Source: Aestuariibaculum suncheonense (GTDB taxonomy: Bacteria; Bacteroidota; Bacteroidia; Flavobacteriales; Flavobacteriaceae). Taken from it: 64,000 nt of DNA. The notes below the pieces were generated by a model. It was not told where the DNA came from. It made no database searches and worked only from the letters and a program-made list of their open reading frames with translations. Shown piece by piece: positions 16,650 through 27,084 of this stretch (positions within the stretch are counted from its first letter, which is position 1; the number at the start of each line of letters is the position of its first letter). The stretch covers positions 304,683-368,682 of the forward strand of contig NZ_JACVXC010000001.1 in NCBI RefSeq assembly GCF_014596935.1. The letters are read 5' to 3'. A program made the position numbers and the translations under genes.

Positions 16650-19646
16650 ATGAAATACGATTTCAATCAAATCGAGAAGAAGTGGCAAGAATACTGGGCC
16701 AAAAATCAAACGTTTAAGGCTGAAAATCATTCAGAGAAACCTAAATATTATGTATTAGACATGTTCCCTTACCCAAGTGGTGCCGGATTACATGTTGGGC
16801 ATCCGCTGGGATATATTGCCTCTGATATTTATGCGCGTTACAAGCGTCATCAAGGGTTTAATGTGTTGCATCCCCAGGGGTATGATAGCTTTGGTTTACC
16901 GGCAGAACAGTATGCGATTCAAACCGGACAGCATCCAGCCATAACTACCGAAACGAATATTGCAACCTATCGTCGTCAGTTAGATCAAATCGGGTTTTCA
17001 TTCGACTGGTCTCGCGAGGTTCGTACGTCTGACCCGAGTTACTATAAATGGACACAGTGGATTTTCATTCAGTTATTTAATTCGTGGTATAACAACGATG
17101 CAAATAAAGCAGAAGATATTTCAACATTAATCAAGATTTTTGAAATTGAAGGAAATACTAAGGTTAATGCGGTTTGTGATGATGCTGTTGAAATGTTTAC
17201 AGCTGAAGACTGGAGCGTCTTTTCATCGAAAGAACAACAAGCTATTTTATTACAATATCGTTTAACCTACTTGGCAGAAACCGAAGTAAACTGGTGTCCT
17301 GCTTTAGGAACCGTTTTGGCAAATGACGAGATTGTTAACGGCGTGTCTGAACGTGGCGGTCATCCGGTAGTGAGAAAGAAAATGACACAATGGAGTATGC
17401 GTATTTCAGCTTATGCCGAGCGTTTGCTTCAAGGTCTGGAAGCCATTGACTGGACAGACTCTTTAAAGGAAAGTCAGCGTAACTGGATTGGGAAATCGGT
17501 TGGTGCTGCCGTAACTTTTAATGTGAAAAATCACGATGAAGTGATTGAAGTGTTTACCACACGTCCTGATACCATTTTTGGGGTAAGTTTTATGACTCTG
17601 GCACCAGAACACGACTTAGTATCTAAAATTACAACGTCTGAACAAAAAGCTGAGGTTGAAGCTTATATTGAAGCGACGGCGAAACGCAGTGAACGTGAGC
17701 GTATGGCCGATGTAAAAACCATTACAGGAGCCTTTACCGGAGCGTATGCCGAGCATCCGTTTACTAAAGAACCAATTCCGGTTTGGATTGGTGATTACGT
17801 GTTGGCTGGTTACGGAACTGGAGCGGTTATGTCAGTGCCTTGTGGCGATCAGCGTGATTACGATTTTGCGAAGCATTTCAATATTGAGATTCCAAATATA
17901 TTTGAAGGTGCCGATATTTCGGAAGAAGCCTTTGCTGATAAAGACAAAACCATTATCGCAAATAGCGATTTCTTAAATGGTTTAAACTATAAAGAAGCTA
18001 CTAAAACGGTTATCGCTGAGTTAGAAAAATTAGGCTGCGGACAAGGGAAAACCAATTACCGTTTACGCGATGCGGTATTTAGTCGTCAGCGTTACTGGGG
18101 TGAGCCGTTTCCGGTGTATTACGTCGATGGGATGCCACAAATGATTGATGCAGCCCATTTGCCAATTCAGTTGCCTGAAGTAGAAAAATATTTACCAACC
18201 GAAACTGGTGAGCCACCTTTAGGCAACGCCACTGTTTGGGCTTGGAATACTGAAACAAATGAAGTTGTTTCTAACGATTTAATTGATCATAAAACTATAT
18301 TTCCGTTAGAATTAAACACTATGCCGGGTTGGGCTGGAAGTTCGTGGTATTTTAACCGTTATATGGATGCTAATAATACTGAAGCTTTTGCAAGTGAGGA
18401 AGCGTTGAATTACTGGAAAGATGTCGATTTATATATCGGCGGAAGCGAGCATGCTACCGGACATTTATTATATGCACGTTTCTGGCAAAAGTTCTTATTC
18501 GATAAAGGGGTTGTGCCTGTTGATGAGTTTGCTAAAAAACTGATTAACCAAGGGATGATTTTGGGTACAAGTGCTTTTGTATTTCGAGTAACATTAATGT
18601 GGGTTGATACAGTTCATCATAGAGGAAGTAGAGAGTATTTGGAAGAATTAAATAAATCCTTCCCAACAATTTTATGCTCTTCAGATACATATCAAAAATA
18701 CTTCAGTGAAGAATTGTCTTTATTTGAATTAAATGAAAAGTATGATATTCCTGAATTAGATAATTTTATTTGTAGTGTGGATACTAATAAAGTGGATTTA
18801 TATAAGTTATATTTTGGAGACAATATGATTCACGCTGATGTATCTTTTGTAAATGCATCAGATGAATTAGATATTGAAGCCTTTAAAAACTGGAGAGAAG
18901 AATATAAAAATGCTGAGTTTATTACTGAAGATGATGGAACTTTCAAAGTAAAACGCGAAGTTGAAAAAATGTCGAAATCGAAGTACAATGTGGTAAATCC
19001 AGACCAGATTTGTATCGATTACGGAGCGGATTCTTTACGTTTATATGAAATGTTCTTAGGGCCGTTAGAACAATACAAGCCTTGGAATACTGCTGGTATT
19101 ACAGGGGTTCATGGGTTCCTTAAAAAACTATGGAAACTTTATGTTGACGATAACGGATTACGAGTAGATGATAGCGAAGCAAGTGCAGACAGTTTAAAAA
19201 CACTTCATAAAACCATTAAGAAAGTACAGGAAGATATCGAGAACTTCTCATTCAATACTTCGGTATCAACCTTTATGATTGCGGTTAATGAATTAACAGC
19301 ACAAAAATGTACTTCAAAAGCCGTTTTAGAGCAATTGTTAGTGTTAATTTCACCGTATGCGCCTCATATTGCTGAGGAATTATGGAGTCAGTTAGGGCAT
19401 AACGAATCGATTTCAACAGTAGCGTTCCCTAAATTCGACGAAAGTCATTTAGTTGAAAGCAGCAAGAATTACCCAATTTCATTTAATGGTAAAATGCGTT
19501 TCACCCTAGAGTTGCCGTTAGATATGAGTAAGGAAGATATTGAAAAAACGGTGTTGGCTCACGAAAAAACACAGGAACAATTACAAGGCAGAACGCCTAA
19601 AAAGGTTATTGTGGTACCAGGAAAAATTGTAAATATTGTAGGCTAA
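16650..19646 (+). CDS. leuS: Leucyl-tRNA synthetase
   Basis: LeuRS charges tRNA-Leu and edits mischarged Val or Ile. The 998-residue protein has the HVGH signature (48-51), an editing domain around 290-420 ([25 protein letters not shown]), the KMSKS loop at 773-777, and an anticodon and C-terminal domain. A Bacteroidetes-type insertion at about 145-195 (KAEDISTL to [10 protein letters not shown]) is present. A second segment at about 648-727, between [12 protein letters not shown] and [18 protein letters not shown], is about 80 residues. From my knowledge of flavobacterial LeuRS this linker is usually 20-25 residues. The reading frame is intact and the catalytic motifs are complete. Confidence 0.96.
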   Translation: MKYDFNQIEKKWQEYWAKNQTFKAENHSEKPKYYVLDMFPYPSGAGLHVGHPLGYIASDIYARYKRHQGFNVLHPQGYDSFGLPAEQYAIQTGQHPAITTETNIATYRRQLDQIGFSFDWSREVRTSDPSYYKWTQWIFIQLFNSWYNNDANKAEDISTLIKIFEIEGNTKVNAVCDDAVEMFTAEDWSVFSSKEQQAILLQYRLTYLAETEVNWCPALGTVLANDEIVNGVSERGGHPVVRKKMTQWSMRISAYAERLLQGLEAIDWTDSLKESQRNWIGKSVGAAVTFNVKNHDEVIEVFTTRPDTIFGVSFMTLAPEHDLVSKITTSEQKAEVEAYIEATAKRSERERMADVKTITGAFTGAYAEHPFTKEPIPVWIGDYVLAGYGTGAVMSVPCGDQRDYDFAKHFNIEIPNIFEGADISEEAFADKDKTIIANSDFLNGLNYKEATKTVIAELEKLGCGQGKTNYRLRDAVFSRQRYWGEPFPVYYVDGMPQMIDAAHLPIQLPEVEKYLPTETGEPPLGNATVWAWNTETNEVVSNDLIDHKTIFPLELNTMPGWAGSSWYFNRYMDANNTEAFASEEALNYWKDVDLYIGGSEHATGHLLYARFWQKFLFDKGVVPVDEFAKKLINQGMILGTSAFVFRVTLMWVDTVHHRGSREYLEELNKSFPTILCSSDTYQKYFSEELSLFELNEKYDIPELDNFICSVDTNKVDLYKLYFGDNMIHADVSFVNASDELDIEAFKNWREEYKNAEFITEDDGTFKVKREVEKMSKSKYNVVNPDQICIDYGADSLRLYEMFLGPLEQYKPWNTAGITGVHGFLKKLWKLYVDDNGLRVDDSEASADSLKTLHKTIKKVQEDIENFSFNTSVSTFMIAVNELTAQKCTSKAVLEQLLVLISPYAPHIAEELWSQLGHNESISTVAFPKFDESHLVESSKNYPISFNGKMRFTLELPLDMSKEDIEKTVLAHEKTQEQLQGRTPKKVIVVPGKIVNIVG

Positions 19647-19678
19647 AACTTCAGCTTAAAATTTTATTAATAAAATCA

Positions 19679-19716
19679 AAGCATTGCGCATCGAATTATT
19701 GTGCAATGCTTTTTTT
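19679..19716 (+). terminator. Intrinsic terminator after leuS
   Basis: AGCATTGCGCA pairs with TGTGCAATGCT, followed by seven T. The roughly 220 bases from here to ald are AT-rich with no recognised element. Confidence 0.85.
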
Positions 19717-19936
19717 GTATGCGACTATATATGAGGTGTTTATGTGATTTAATTTTACTTCTTTGAAAGTAAAAATCTTCAATATAAATCTATTAAATCT
19801 ATAGTATTTATTTAATTCATAATTTATTGTTAAAACCATTAGTAATAATGTATTTAAAACAGACATTTGCTGAAAATTACCAAAAGGAGTTATTTGGTGT
19901 AATTATTTTATAACTAACTTTTTAAATAAATTCAAA

Positions 19937-21037
19937 ATGAAAATTGGTGTTCCTATAGAAATTAAAAACAATGAGAACAGAGTAGGGATGACGCCTTCAG
20001 GTGTGTTCGAATTAACGAAGAGAAACCACGACGTATACGTGCAAAAAAATGCAGGTTTTGGTAGTGGGTTTTTCGATAAGGATTATATCGATGCTGGTGC
20101 AACTATTCTAGAAACCATTGAAGAGGTTTATGAGGTAGCAGACATGATTGTTAAGGTGAAGGAACCTATCGAACAGGAGTACAACTTAATTAAAGAAGAT
20201 CAGGTTGTATTTACTTATTTTCATTTTGCATCAAGTGAAGCACTTACAAAAGCAATGATCGACAGCAAATCGGTTTGTATTGCTTACGAAACTGTAGAAG
20301 ATGCTGATGGTTCATTACCATTATTAGTACCAATGTCTGAAGTTGCAGGTAGAATGTCTATCCAACAAGGTGCTAAATACTTAGAGAAGCCAATTAAAGG
20401 TCGTGGAATTTTATTAGGAGGTGTTCCTGGTGTAAAGCCGGCTAATGTATTAGTATTAGGTGGTGGTATCGTAGGTATCCAGGCAGCTAAAATGGCAGCT
20501 GGTTTAGGCGCTAACGTAACTATCATGGATATCAACATGAAACAACTACGTTACATTGCTGATATTATGCCAGCTAACGTAAATACGGAGTTCTCTAGTG
20601 AGTACAACATTAGAAAACACTTACCAAAAACAGATTTAATTATTGGAGGTGTATTAATTAAAGGAGCAAAGGCACCTAAGTTAATCACTAAAGATATGCT
20701 TAAAGAAATGCGTCCAGGAACAGTAATCGTTGACGTTGCTGTAGATCAAGGTGGATGTTTCGAAACGACTCATGCAACAACACACCAAGATCCTACTTAC
20801 ATCATTGATGATGTAGTACACTATTGTGTGGCTAACATGCCAGGTGCTGTACCTTATACATCTACAGTAGCTTTAACTAACGTAACTCTACCTTACGTAA
20901 TTAAATTAGCTAACGAAGGATGGGAGCAGGCTTGTGCTAACAACGCGTCTTTAGCAAAAGGATTAAACGTAGTAAAAGGAGATATCGTTTATAAAGAAAT
21001 CGCTGAAGCTTTCGGTTTAGAATTTTTAGCGTCTTAA
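19937..21037 (+). CDS. ald: Alanine dehydrogenase
   Basis: Ald interconverts L-alanine and pyruvate plus ammonia with NAD. The 366 residues match the family: MKIGVPIEIKNNENRVGMTP at the N-terminus, VKVKEPIEQEYNLIKEDQ with a substrate-binding Lys, and the NAD-binding GGGIVGIQAAKMAAGLGANV. The C-terminal VANMPGAVPYTSTVALTN is characteristic. The codons of this gene look more regular than those of its neighbours, suggesting high expression. It stands alone between terminators. Confidence 0.96.
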   Translation: MKIGVPIEIKNNENRVGMTPSGVFELTKRNHDVYVQKNAGFGSGFFDKDYIDAGATILETIEEVYEVADMIVKVKEPIEQEYNLIKEDQVVFTYFHFASSEALTKAMIDSKSVCIAYETVEDADGSLPLLVPMSEVAGRMSIQQGAKYLEKPIKGRGILLGGVPGVKPANVLVLGGGIVGIQAAKMAAGLGANVTIMDINMKQLRYIADIMPANVNTEFSSEYNIRKHLPKTDLIIGGVLIKGAKAPKLITKDMLKEMRPGTVIVDVAVDQGGCFETTHATTHQDPTYIIDDVVHYCVANMPGAVPYTSTVALTNVTLPYVIKLANEGWEQACANNASLAKGLNVVKGDIVYKEIAEAFGLEFLAS

Positions 21038-21061
21038 TAAAAGAGGTATTGAAATATATTG

Positions 21062-21097
21062 GAAACGGGGTGTTAGAAATAACATCCCGTTTTTTTA
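21062..21097 (+). terminator. Intrinsic terminator after ald
   Basis: AAACGGGGTGTTA pairs with TAACATCCCGTTT with one wobble pair around GAAA, followed by a T run. Confidence 0.9.
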
Positions 21098-21200
21098 TGC
21101 GAATAGTTTTAACAAATTTTTAGCGACTGACAGATTATCATATCGCTAACTATGGCTTTATTTTTGTTATATTTAGTTTAGATTTTAAACATTAAAACAA

Positions 21201-21899
21201 ATGATAGGATATTATATATTAATAGGTGGTATTGCCTTAGTAAGCTGGTTAGTTAGTAATCAGTTAAAACGAAAATTTGAACAATATTCTAAAGTACAAC
21301 TTAGAAACGGGATGAGTGGCGCTGAGATTGCTGAAAAAATGCTGGCCGATCACGGTATTACCGATGTTGAAGTAATATCCACTCCAGGTCGTTTAACCGA
21401 TCACTACAATCCTAAGAATAAAACAGTGAATTTAAGTGAAGCTGTATATCATGAACGTAATGCCGCAGCAGCGGCTGTAGCAGCTCACGAATGTGGTCAT
21501 GCGGTACAACATGCACAGGCTTACGAATGGTTAAAAATGCGTTCGGCTTTAGTACCTGTTGTTAGTGTAACCTCAGGAATGTCACAATGGTTAGTTATTG
21601 GTGGTTTAGTTTTAGGTGCGGCCGAAAGTGCAGGAATGGGATTTTATGTTGCTGTTCTTGGTTTAATATTTATGGCTGCTGCAACCTTGTTTAGTTTTAT
21701 AACTTTACCGGTAGAATACGACGCCAGTAATCGTGCTTTAGCCTGGCTGAAAAATAAAAATATGGTGTCTCAGCAGGAATATGCAGGTTCTGAAGATGCG
21801 CTTAAATGGGCTGCCAGAACATATTTAGTAGCTGCGATAGGAGCCTTAGCAAACTTACTATATTGGGGATTGCGTGTATTAGGCGGTTCCAGAGATTAA
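21201..21899 (+). CDS. Membrane zinc metallopeptidase (YugP-like)
   Basis: The 232-residue protein starts with a membrane helix and carries the zinc motif HECGH at 96-100 inside AAVAAHECGHAVQHAQAYEW. Further membrane helices cover about 122-175 and the C-terminus. The VEYDASNRAL segment with a conserved Glu follows the middle helices. This matches the Zn_peptidase_2 (YugP) family, whose natural substrates are not known. It is monocistronic and ends in a hairpin. Confidence 0.93.
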   Translation: MIGYYILIGGIALVSWLVSNQLKRKFEQYSKVQLRNGMSGAEIAEKMLADHGITDVEVISTPGRLTDHYNPKNKTVNLSEAVYHERNAAAAAVAAHECGHAVQHAQAYEWLKMRSALVPVVSVTSGMSQWLVIGGLVLGAAESAGMGFYVAVLGLIFMAAATLFSFITLPVEYDASNRALAWLKNKNMVSQQEYAGSEDALKWAARTYLVAAIGALANLLYWGLRVLGGSRD

Positions 21900-21918
21900 A
21901 TCTTTAAGATATTTAATT

Positions 21919-21948
21919 AAGCCCTGAAGACATTCGGGGCTTTTTTGT
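21919..21948 (+). terminator. Intrinsic terminator after the zinc peptidase gene
   Basis: AGCCCTGAA pairs with TTCGGGGCT with one wobble pair, followed by six T. Confidence 0.85.
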
Positions 21949-22024
21949 TTCTTTACTCGATAATCAAGCTTAAAAAAAAATAAGCTCTAATTTTAAGTCA
22001 AAATATTCTTTTCAATACTATCAG

Positions 22025-23794
22025 ATGGAATCACCACTTTCTTATTATAAAAAACACTTAGATATTTATACAGCCGAGGCTCAAAAGTATTACCGACAAA
22101 TGACAGGTTTGAGCACTTTGCGTTTATTGGTATTTGTTCTAACAATAGGAGGAGTTTATCTGTTTTTTCAACAGTGGCAAATTGCAATTACTATTGCGCT
22201 GTTTGGAATTACGGTATTTATTTATCTGTTGTCAAGATATAATGATATAAAAGCTAAACGAAATTTTAATAATGCTTTAGCTGATATTAATGAAGCCGAA
22301 ATTAAAATTCATTCCGGAGACTTTCATGATCGTGATCAAGGGCTGCAGTTTCAGGATCCAAAACACTGTTATAGTTTAGATATCGACTTGTTTGGACGCG
22401 GTTCTTTCTTCCAGTTTATCAATAGAACGACTAATGCCGAAGGCACACTAAACTTAGCCAATTTGTTAAAAGCTAATAATATTGAAGATATTGAAGTCCG
22501 TCAGGAAGCCATAAAAGAATTAAGCCATAAACCAGAATGGCGCCAGTTTTATTCGGCAACATCTAGTTTGGTACATGTGGAAACACCTGCAAAACAAATT
22601 ATAACCTGGCTGAATAGTTACACATCTTTTCTTCCAAAATTCATAAAATGGCTGCCATTAGTATTCACATTTGTAACGGTTGGTCTGGCTGTAGGGGCAT
22701 TTTTCGATTTTTCGGTTACAGCATATTTAGGATATTGGCTACTTGTTGGATTAGGAATTAGTGGTGGTTACCTGAAGAAAATAAATATTCTGGCTTCTAA
22801 TACCGATAAAGTTAAAGACACGTTCAGACAATATGCACAGTTGTTAGATTTAATCGAGCAGGAAACTTTTGCTTCCGATTTATTAAAGGAAAAACAGCAA
22901 CAAATTCAGTTAGACGACGAGAAAGCATCTACTATTTTTAAGGCTTTTTCTCGTTCGTTAGATGCTTTAGATAATCGAAATAATTTAATAGGTGCTATTT
23001 TTGGAAACGGCTATTTTCTAACCGATTTAAAAAACAGTTATCGCATAGAAAAATGGATTGAAACCTATGGACATAAGGTTGCCGACTGGTTTGAAGTCGT
23101 ATCGTTTTTCGGCGCCTATAATACTTTGGGGAATTTCACCTTTAACCATCCGGAATTTGTGTTCCCAGAAATTATTGAAAACGGACCAACGCTTCAGGCG
23201 CAACAGTTAGGGCATCCGTTGTTGAATAAAGCTAAACGTGTTGATAGTGACGTAACGATAGCACAGGAACAGTTTTTTATAGTCACTGGCGCTAATATGG
23301 CTGGAAAAAGTACCTTTTTAAGAACAATTTCACTTCATATTGTTATGGCTAATGTCGGGTTGCCGGTTTGCGCCAAATTGAGTGTGTATTCGCCAATAAA
23401 GCTCATTACCAGTATGCGAACCACCGATTCGTTAACCGATGATAGTTCGTATTTCTTTTCAGAGTTAACACGTTTAAAATACATTGTCGATACCATTAAA
23501 ACAGAACGTTATTTTATAGTGCTCGATGAAATTTTAAAAGGAACAAACAGTACCGATAAAGCCATTGGCTCTAAAAAGTTTGTTGAGAAATTAGTAGCTT
23601 CCAATGCTACCGGAATTATCGCGACTCACGATTTAAGTTTGTGTGAGATTGAACAGGATTTGGAAGAAGTCAAGAATTATTATTTCGATGCTGAAATTAT
23701 TAATGATGAGCTGTATTTCGATTATAAGTTGAAACAAGGTGTTTGTCAGAATATGAATGCGTCTTTCCTATTGAAAAAAATGGAAATTGTTTAG
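22025..23794 (+). CDS. Membrane-anchored MutS-family ATPase
   Basis: The 589-residue protein carries the C-terminal MutS ATPase: Walker A GANMAGKST (422-430), a TDSLTDDSSYFFSEL segment, Walker B FIVLDEILKGTNSTDKA, and an ATHDLSLCEIE end. The N-terminal mismatch-recognition domain with its Phe-x-Glu motif is absent. Instead there are hydrophobic helices at about 32-48, 52-70, 210-228 and 233-250. It is therefore a membrane-attached MutS-like protein rather than true MutS, and is common in Bacteroidetes with unknown function. It precedes the nitrilase gene by 73 bases on the same strand. Confidence 0.92.
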   Translation: MESPLSYYKKHLDIYTAEAQKYYRQMTGLSTLRLLVFVLTIGGVYLFFQQWQIAITIALFGITVFIYLLSRYNDIKAKRNFNNALADINEAEIKIHSGDFHDRDQGLQFQDPKHCYSLDIDLFGRGSFFQFINRTTNAEGTLNLANLLKANNIEDIEVRQEAIKELSHKPEWRQFYSATSSLVHVETPAKQIITWLNSYTSFLPKFIKWLPLVFTFVTVGLAVGAFFDFSVTAYLGYWLLVGLGISGGYLKKINILASNTDKVKDTFRQYAQLLDLIEQETFASDLLKEKQQQIQLDDEKASTIFKAFSRSLDALDNRNNLIGAIFGNGYFLTDLKNSYRIEKWIETYGHKVADWFEVVSFFGAYNTLGNFTFNHPEFVFPEIIENGPTLQAQQLGHPLLNKAKRVDSDVTIAQEQFFIVTGANMAGKSTFLRTISLHIVMANVGLPVCAKLSVYSPIKLITSMRTTDSLTDDSSYFFSELTRLKYIVDTIKTERYFIVLDEILKGTNSTDKAIGSKKFVEKLVASNATGIIATHDLSLCEIEQDLEEVKNYYFDAEIINDELYFDYKLKQGVCQNMNASFLLKKMEIV

Positions 23795-23867
23795 AAAATA
23801 TAATCATTGGGTATCGCTTAATTTCAATTAGTTAGTATCTTTAATCTAACTAATAGCCTCTTTTATT

Positions 23868-24647
23868 ATGCAAGATCAATTGAAACTCGCCCTTGTTCAA
23901 TCCGATTTAGTTTGGGAGAATCCTAAAGCTAATCGGAAAAATTTCAACGAAAAAATAGAAACTATAAAAGGTAAAGTCGACATTATTGTGCTTCCAGAAA
24001 TGTTTACCACAGCCTTTACCATGAATGCTGAAGCGGTTGCCGAAACTATGGATGGCAAAACCCTGTCTTGGATGCAGAAAACAGCCGAAAAAACAGGAGC
24101 AGCCATTACGGGAAGTATCATCATAGAAGACGATAAAACGTACTACAATCGTTTGCTGTTTGTGGAGCCTTCAGGAGTTGTTTCCTTTTATGATAAGCGC
24201 CACACGTTTACTTTGGCAGGCGAAGACAAGGTGTTTTCAAAAGGAGATAAAAAAGTAATAATAGAATATAAAGGCTGGAAAATTTGTCCGCAGGTATGCT
24301 ACGATTTGCGTTTTCCGGTTTGGGTGCGTAATGTTGAAGAGTACGATGTGTTATTGTATGTAGCCAATTGGCCAAAACCACGAATTTTTGCCTGGGACAC
24401 TTTACTTAAAGCCCGAGCAATTGAAAATATGTGTTATTGTATAGGCGTCAATCGTGTGGGGTTAGACGATTTACAAAATGAGTATTGCGGTAATTCTGAA
24501 GTTTATGATGTTTTAGGTAACGCGATTTCTAAACTAAAACCTAATCGAGATATGATAGATGTGGTTACTTTAGAGCGCAACCACATCAATTTTTATCGTA
24601 ATAAACTGAAGTTTTTAGAAGATAAAGACGCCTTTATTCTCCTGTAA
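23868..24647 (+). CDS. Nitrilase-family omega-amidase (YafV-like)
   Basis: The 259-residue protein has the full nitrilase triad: Glu44 (VLPEMF), Lys110 (FYDKRHTF) and Cys144 (CPQVCYDLRFPVW). The closest pattern is the omega-amidase branch (YafV/NIT2), which hydrolyses alpha-ketoglutaramate or alpha-ketosuccinamate, by-products of glutamine transamination. This sub-assignment comes from motif resemblance, mainly the DKRHTF and CYDLRFP context. The last 14 bases overlap the opposed Ig-like lipoprotein gene. Confidence 0.9.
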   Translation: MQDQLKLALVQSDLVWENPKANRKNFNEKIETIKGKVDIIVLPEMFTTAFTMNAEAVAETMDGKTLSWMQKTAEKTGAAITGSIIIEDDKTYYNRLLFVEPSGVVSFYDKRHTFTLAGEDKVFSKGDKKVIIEYKGWKICPQVCYDLRFPVWVRNVEEYDVLLYVANWPKPRIFAWDTLLKARAIENMCYCIGVNRVGLDDLQNEYCGNSEVYDVLGNAISKLKPNRDMIDVVTLERNHINFYRNKLKFLEDKDAFILL

Positions 24648-26238
24648 AGTTCAGAGTTTCTTCCAGTCCCCAGTCGGCTCTGATTTCTATTTCTTTAAAG
24701 AAGCTTACCTCTTCCGGTTGTGTTTTCTTTAGGTAACTTCCAGTATCAAAAATGCCATTGCCATTACTGTCATGAATCACTCTGATGTAGAACATGCCTG
24801 CAGGTAAGTTTTCGAAGTCTACCGGGCCTTCTTTTGTTACTTTTTGTTCGTGTTTAACCTCTCCTTTTTCAGTAGTTAACTGAATAATAACCGGGAGTTT
24901 AGCATTTACTAAATTAAAGCGAACATAACCAAACTCTGATGATTTTTTAGTTCTAATCGCGTAGTCAAGCGTATCAGCATTTTTGTTGTCGAAAAAGTCT
25001 GTTAACGCTTCCGGCAGAATTTGAATTTTATAATTGTTGTCTTCGGTTTTCTTAAAATCAATGGCATAAGTATTATCCAGACTATCCAGTTTGGTTGTGA
25101 AATTAACAGGAACAGAGTCTTTATCAATTAATGTTACTTTAGACGTGTCAAAACTTACAAAAGGAATATTCCCTTTAATTTTAAATAGTTCTGAAATGCT
25201 GTTAGCAGGAATGCTTTTAATAATTAACGAATCTTTATCCTGCGGACGAATTTTAACCGTGTAATCTTTTGAATATTCAGCTTTTGAAACTTTGAAAATT
25301 AACGAGTCGACTTCAACTTTTGGTCTGTACCAATAATTAAGCGTATCGGTTTTTTCTTCTTTAGTTATACGATGCTCGAAGTATGTAGGCACTTCTGATG
25401 TCACATCGATTTTCATGTCGTCAATAGGGCCCTCATATCCAAAAGCAATTTTTTGCTGAGCCGCAATAAACGGACGCGTCGCTTTAAAATCTAAAGTTTC
25501 TTTAAACAGTTTAATCGTATAACTGGAATCGGTAGGTACGGTAATAATATGGTCGTAAAACCCTATTTGATCGGTTTTTTGCTGAAATTTATTATCTCCG
25601 TTATTGTCTTTCAAAGCCATTAATAAATATTTACCAGCTTTAATATTTTCAATATTGAAGGTCGTAACGCTGTCTAAAGTATTTGTAATATACGTTGGTA
25701 CTTTATTGTACACAATGGAGTCGTTAAACGTAGAATCTACCTCATAAAGTCCAACATTAACAAAGGTTTCAGGTTTTGTATTTAGAGCATCAATAATTTT
25801 TCCTTTTACTGAAAGTGAATCGATGTAACTTCCCGTAGAAAACACATAACGGTAGTATGGATAGGGGTTACCTTCGTTGTTGTCGGTAATACTGTTGCCA
25901 AAGTTAAAGGCGTAAGTGGTATTAGGTTTTAAGGTGTCTTTAATTTTTATGGTGATAAACTTACTGGCACCTCCAAGCGGGGTTACCTCTGGCTGGTATT
26001 CCATAGGTGGTGAGATAATAAGCTGTTTTTGGAGGTCTTTAATTTTGATGTATTCATCAAAATATATTTTAATCTCGGTACCCTTAAAATTAGTGGTAAA
26101 GTTTTCAGGAAGTGATTTTATAATTTGCGGAGGCGTTTCATCTTTTGGACCACCATCTGGTGTTCCTCGGTTGGCACAGTTAACTAAAACCAAGCCAATT
26201 AAGGCTATTAAAATAACATTTGAAAGCGTCTTGTTCAT
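24634..26238 (-). CDS. Ig-like (Big_5) domain lipoprotein
   Basis: The 534-residue protein has a lipoprotein signal (ALIGLVLVNC, lipid Cys22). Directly after it comes GTPDGGPKDETPPQIIKSLP, the start of a bacterial Ig-like Big_5 domain (about 30-135) with the NTTYAFNFGNSITDNNEGNP motif. Further all-beta repeats include carboxypeptidase-regulatory-like segments with KDNNGDNKF and HDSNGNGIFD. It is a surface or periplasmic lipoprotein conserved in Flavobacteria. The role is unknown. comF is upstream on the same strand with a 58-base gap, so they may be co-transcribed. Confidence 0.9.
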   Translation of the reverse strand: MNKTLSNVILIALIGLVLVNCANRGTPDGGPKDETPPQIIKSLPENFTTNFKGTEIKIYFDEYIKIKDLQKQLIISPPMEYQPEVTPLGGASKFITIKIKDTLKPNTTYAFNFGNSITDNNEGNPYPYYRYVFSTGSYIDSLSVKGKIIDALNTKPETFVNVGLYEVDSTFNDSIVYNKVPTYITNTLDSVTTFNIENIKAGKYLLMALKDNNGDNKFQQKTDQIGFYDHIITVPTDSSYTIKLFKETLDFKATRPFIAAQQKIAFGYEGPIDDMKIDVTSEVPTYFEHRITKEEKTDTLNYWYRPKVEVDSLIFKVSKAEYSKDYTVKIRPQDKDSLIIKSIPANSISELFKIKGNIPFVSFDTSKVTLIDKDSVPVNFTTKLDSLDNTYAIDFKKTEDNNYKIQILPEALTDFFDNKNADTLDYAIRTKKSSEFGYVRFNLVNAKLPVIIQLTTEKGEVKHEQKVTKEGPVDFENLPAGMFYIRVIHDSNGNGIFDTGSYLKKTQPEEVSFFKEIEIRADWGLEETLNFTGE

Positions 26239-26296
26239 TCCCTGTTCTGAATTTTTAGCAAACCTACATAATTTTAAAGATATAACGACTAACTGT

Positions 26297-26974
26297 TTAG
26301 GCTATTGCCATAGTCGCAATGCTTATTTTTATATTCTTGGTTTGCTGTAATACGTTAATGCATGCTTCTAAAGTGGCGCCGGTTGTAATAAGGTCATCAA
26401 CCAGTAAAATATGTTTGTTTTCCATAGTTTTACGGTCATTTAGTTTGAATAGTTCAGTGTTATTATTCCAGCGCGCAAACCGAATTTTATTCACTTGCGA
26501 TGCGGTGTTTGTTACTTTCACTAAAACATCATCCCTATATTCGGCATGTAAAGCTTCAGCAATTTGTTGTCCGAATTTAGCAACCTGATTGTAGCCGCGT
26601 TTTTTCAATTTCTTTTTATGTAACGGCACTGGAATCACCACGTCTACATTTTGATATTGTGGTAAGGTTTTAAGCTCACTACCTAACCAATCTCCTAATG
26701 TAATGCCAATAGTTTCATAACCTTTATATTTTAATCCGTGTATAAGCTGTTGAACTGGCCCCTTCTTTTCAAATCGAAATAGTGCCGTAGCGTTTTCAAT
26801 TTCTGCACGTCCGTAAAGTACTTTTTTAACGGTGTCGGTATTATCAAAATGAAAATTGGTTACAGGTAAATCGTGTCGGCAATTAACACAGATGTTTTCT
26901 TCGTTATCATTCAGAGTGTTCAGGCAGGCATAACACACTTTTGGAAATAATAAATTGATAACAGATTGAAACAT
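26297..26974 (-). CDS. ComF-family phosphoribosyltransferase-like protein
   Basis: The chosen start (MFQSVINLLFPKVCYAC) gives the typical ComF N-terminus. An upstream in-frame ATG at 27028 adds 18 atypical residues. Four cysteines (CYAC, then CVNC) form the zinc finger. A phosphoribosyltransferase-type domain follows, with VDVVIPVPLHKKKLKKRGYNQ and the PRPP loop LLVDDLITTGATLEA. ComF proteins act in DNA uptake during natural transformation. Other competence genes are not in the window. Confidence 0.92.
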   Translation of the reverse strand: MFQSVINLLFPKVCYACLNTLNDNEENICVNCRHDLPVTNFHFDNTDTVKKVLYGRAEIENATALFRFEKKGPVQQLIHGLKYKGYETIGITLGDWLGSELKTLPQYQNVDVVIPVPLHKKKLKKRGYNQVAKFGQQIAEALHAEYRDDVLVKVTNTASQVNKIRFARWNNNTELFKLNDRKTMENKHILLVDDLITTGATLEACINVLQQTKNIKISIATMAIA

Positions 26975-27072
26975 TGATTGCGAAAAAATGGGTTCTATAA
27001 ACTTAAACAAAAAATTAATGTATTGCACCTTTAATTTTTAATGAAGAATTCCATTAGTTAGCAGCGGTTTTT

Positions 27073-27080
27073 TATTTTTG
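27073..27080 (+). promoter_or_regulatory. -7 promoter box immediately before glyS
   Basis: TATTTTTG fits TAnnTTTG and ends four bases before the glyS ATG, implying a leaderless or nearly leaderless message. No matching -33 box is seen. Confidence 0.5.
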
Positions 27081-27084
27081 CAGC

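Noticed and set aside
18560..18830. Intein in leuS
   Set aside because: The insertion is only about 80 residues, has no splicing-junction residues, no DOD or HNH motif, and lies before rather than in a catalytic loop.
19717..19936. Riboswitch or leader regulator before alanine dehydrogenase
   Set aside because: The 220-base leader is AT-rich but shows no conserved aptamer blocks, leader peptide or convincing stem.
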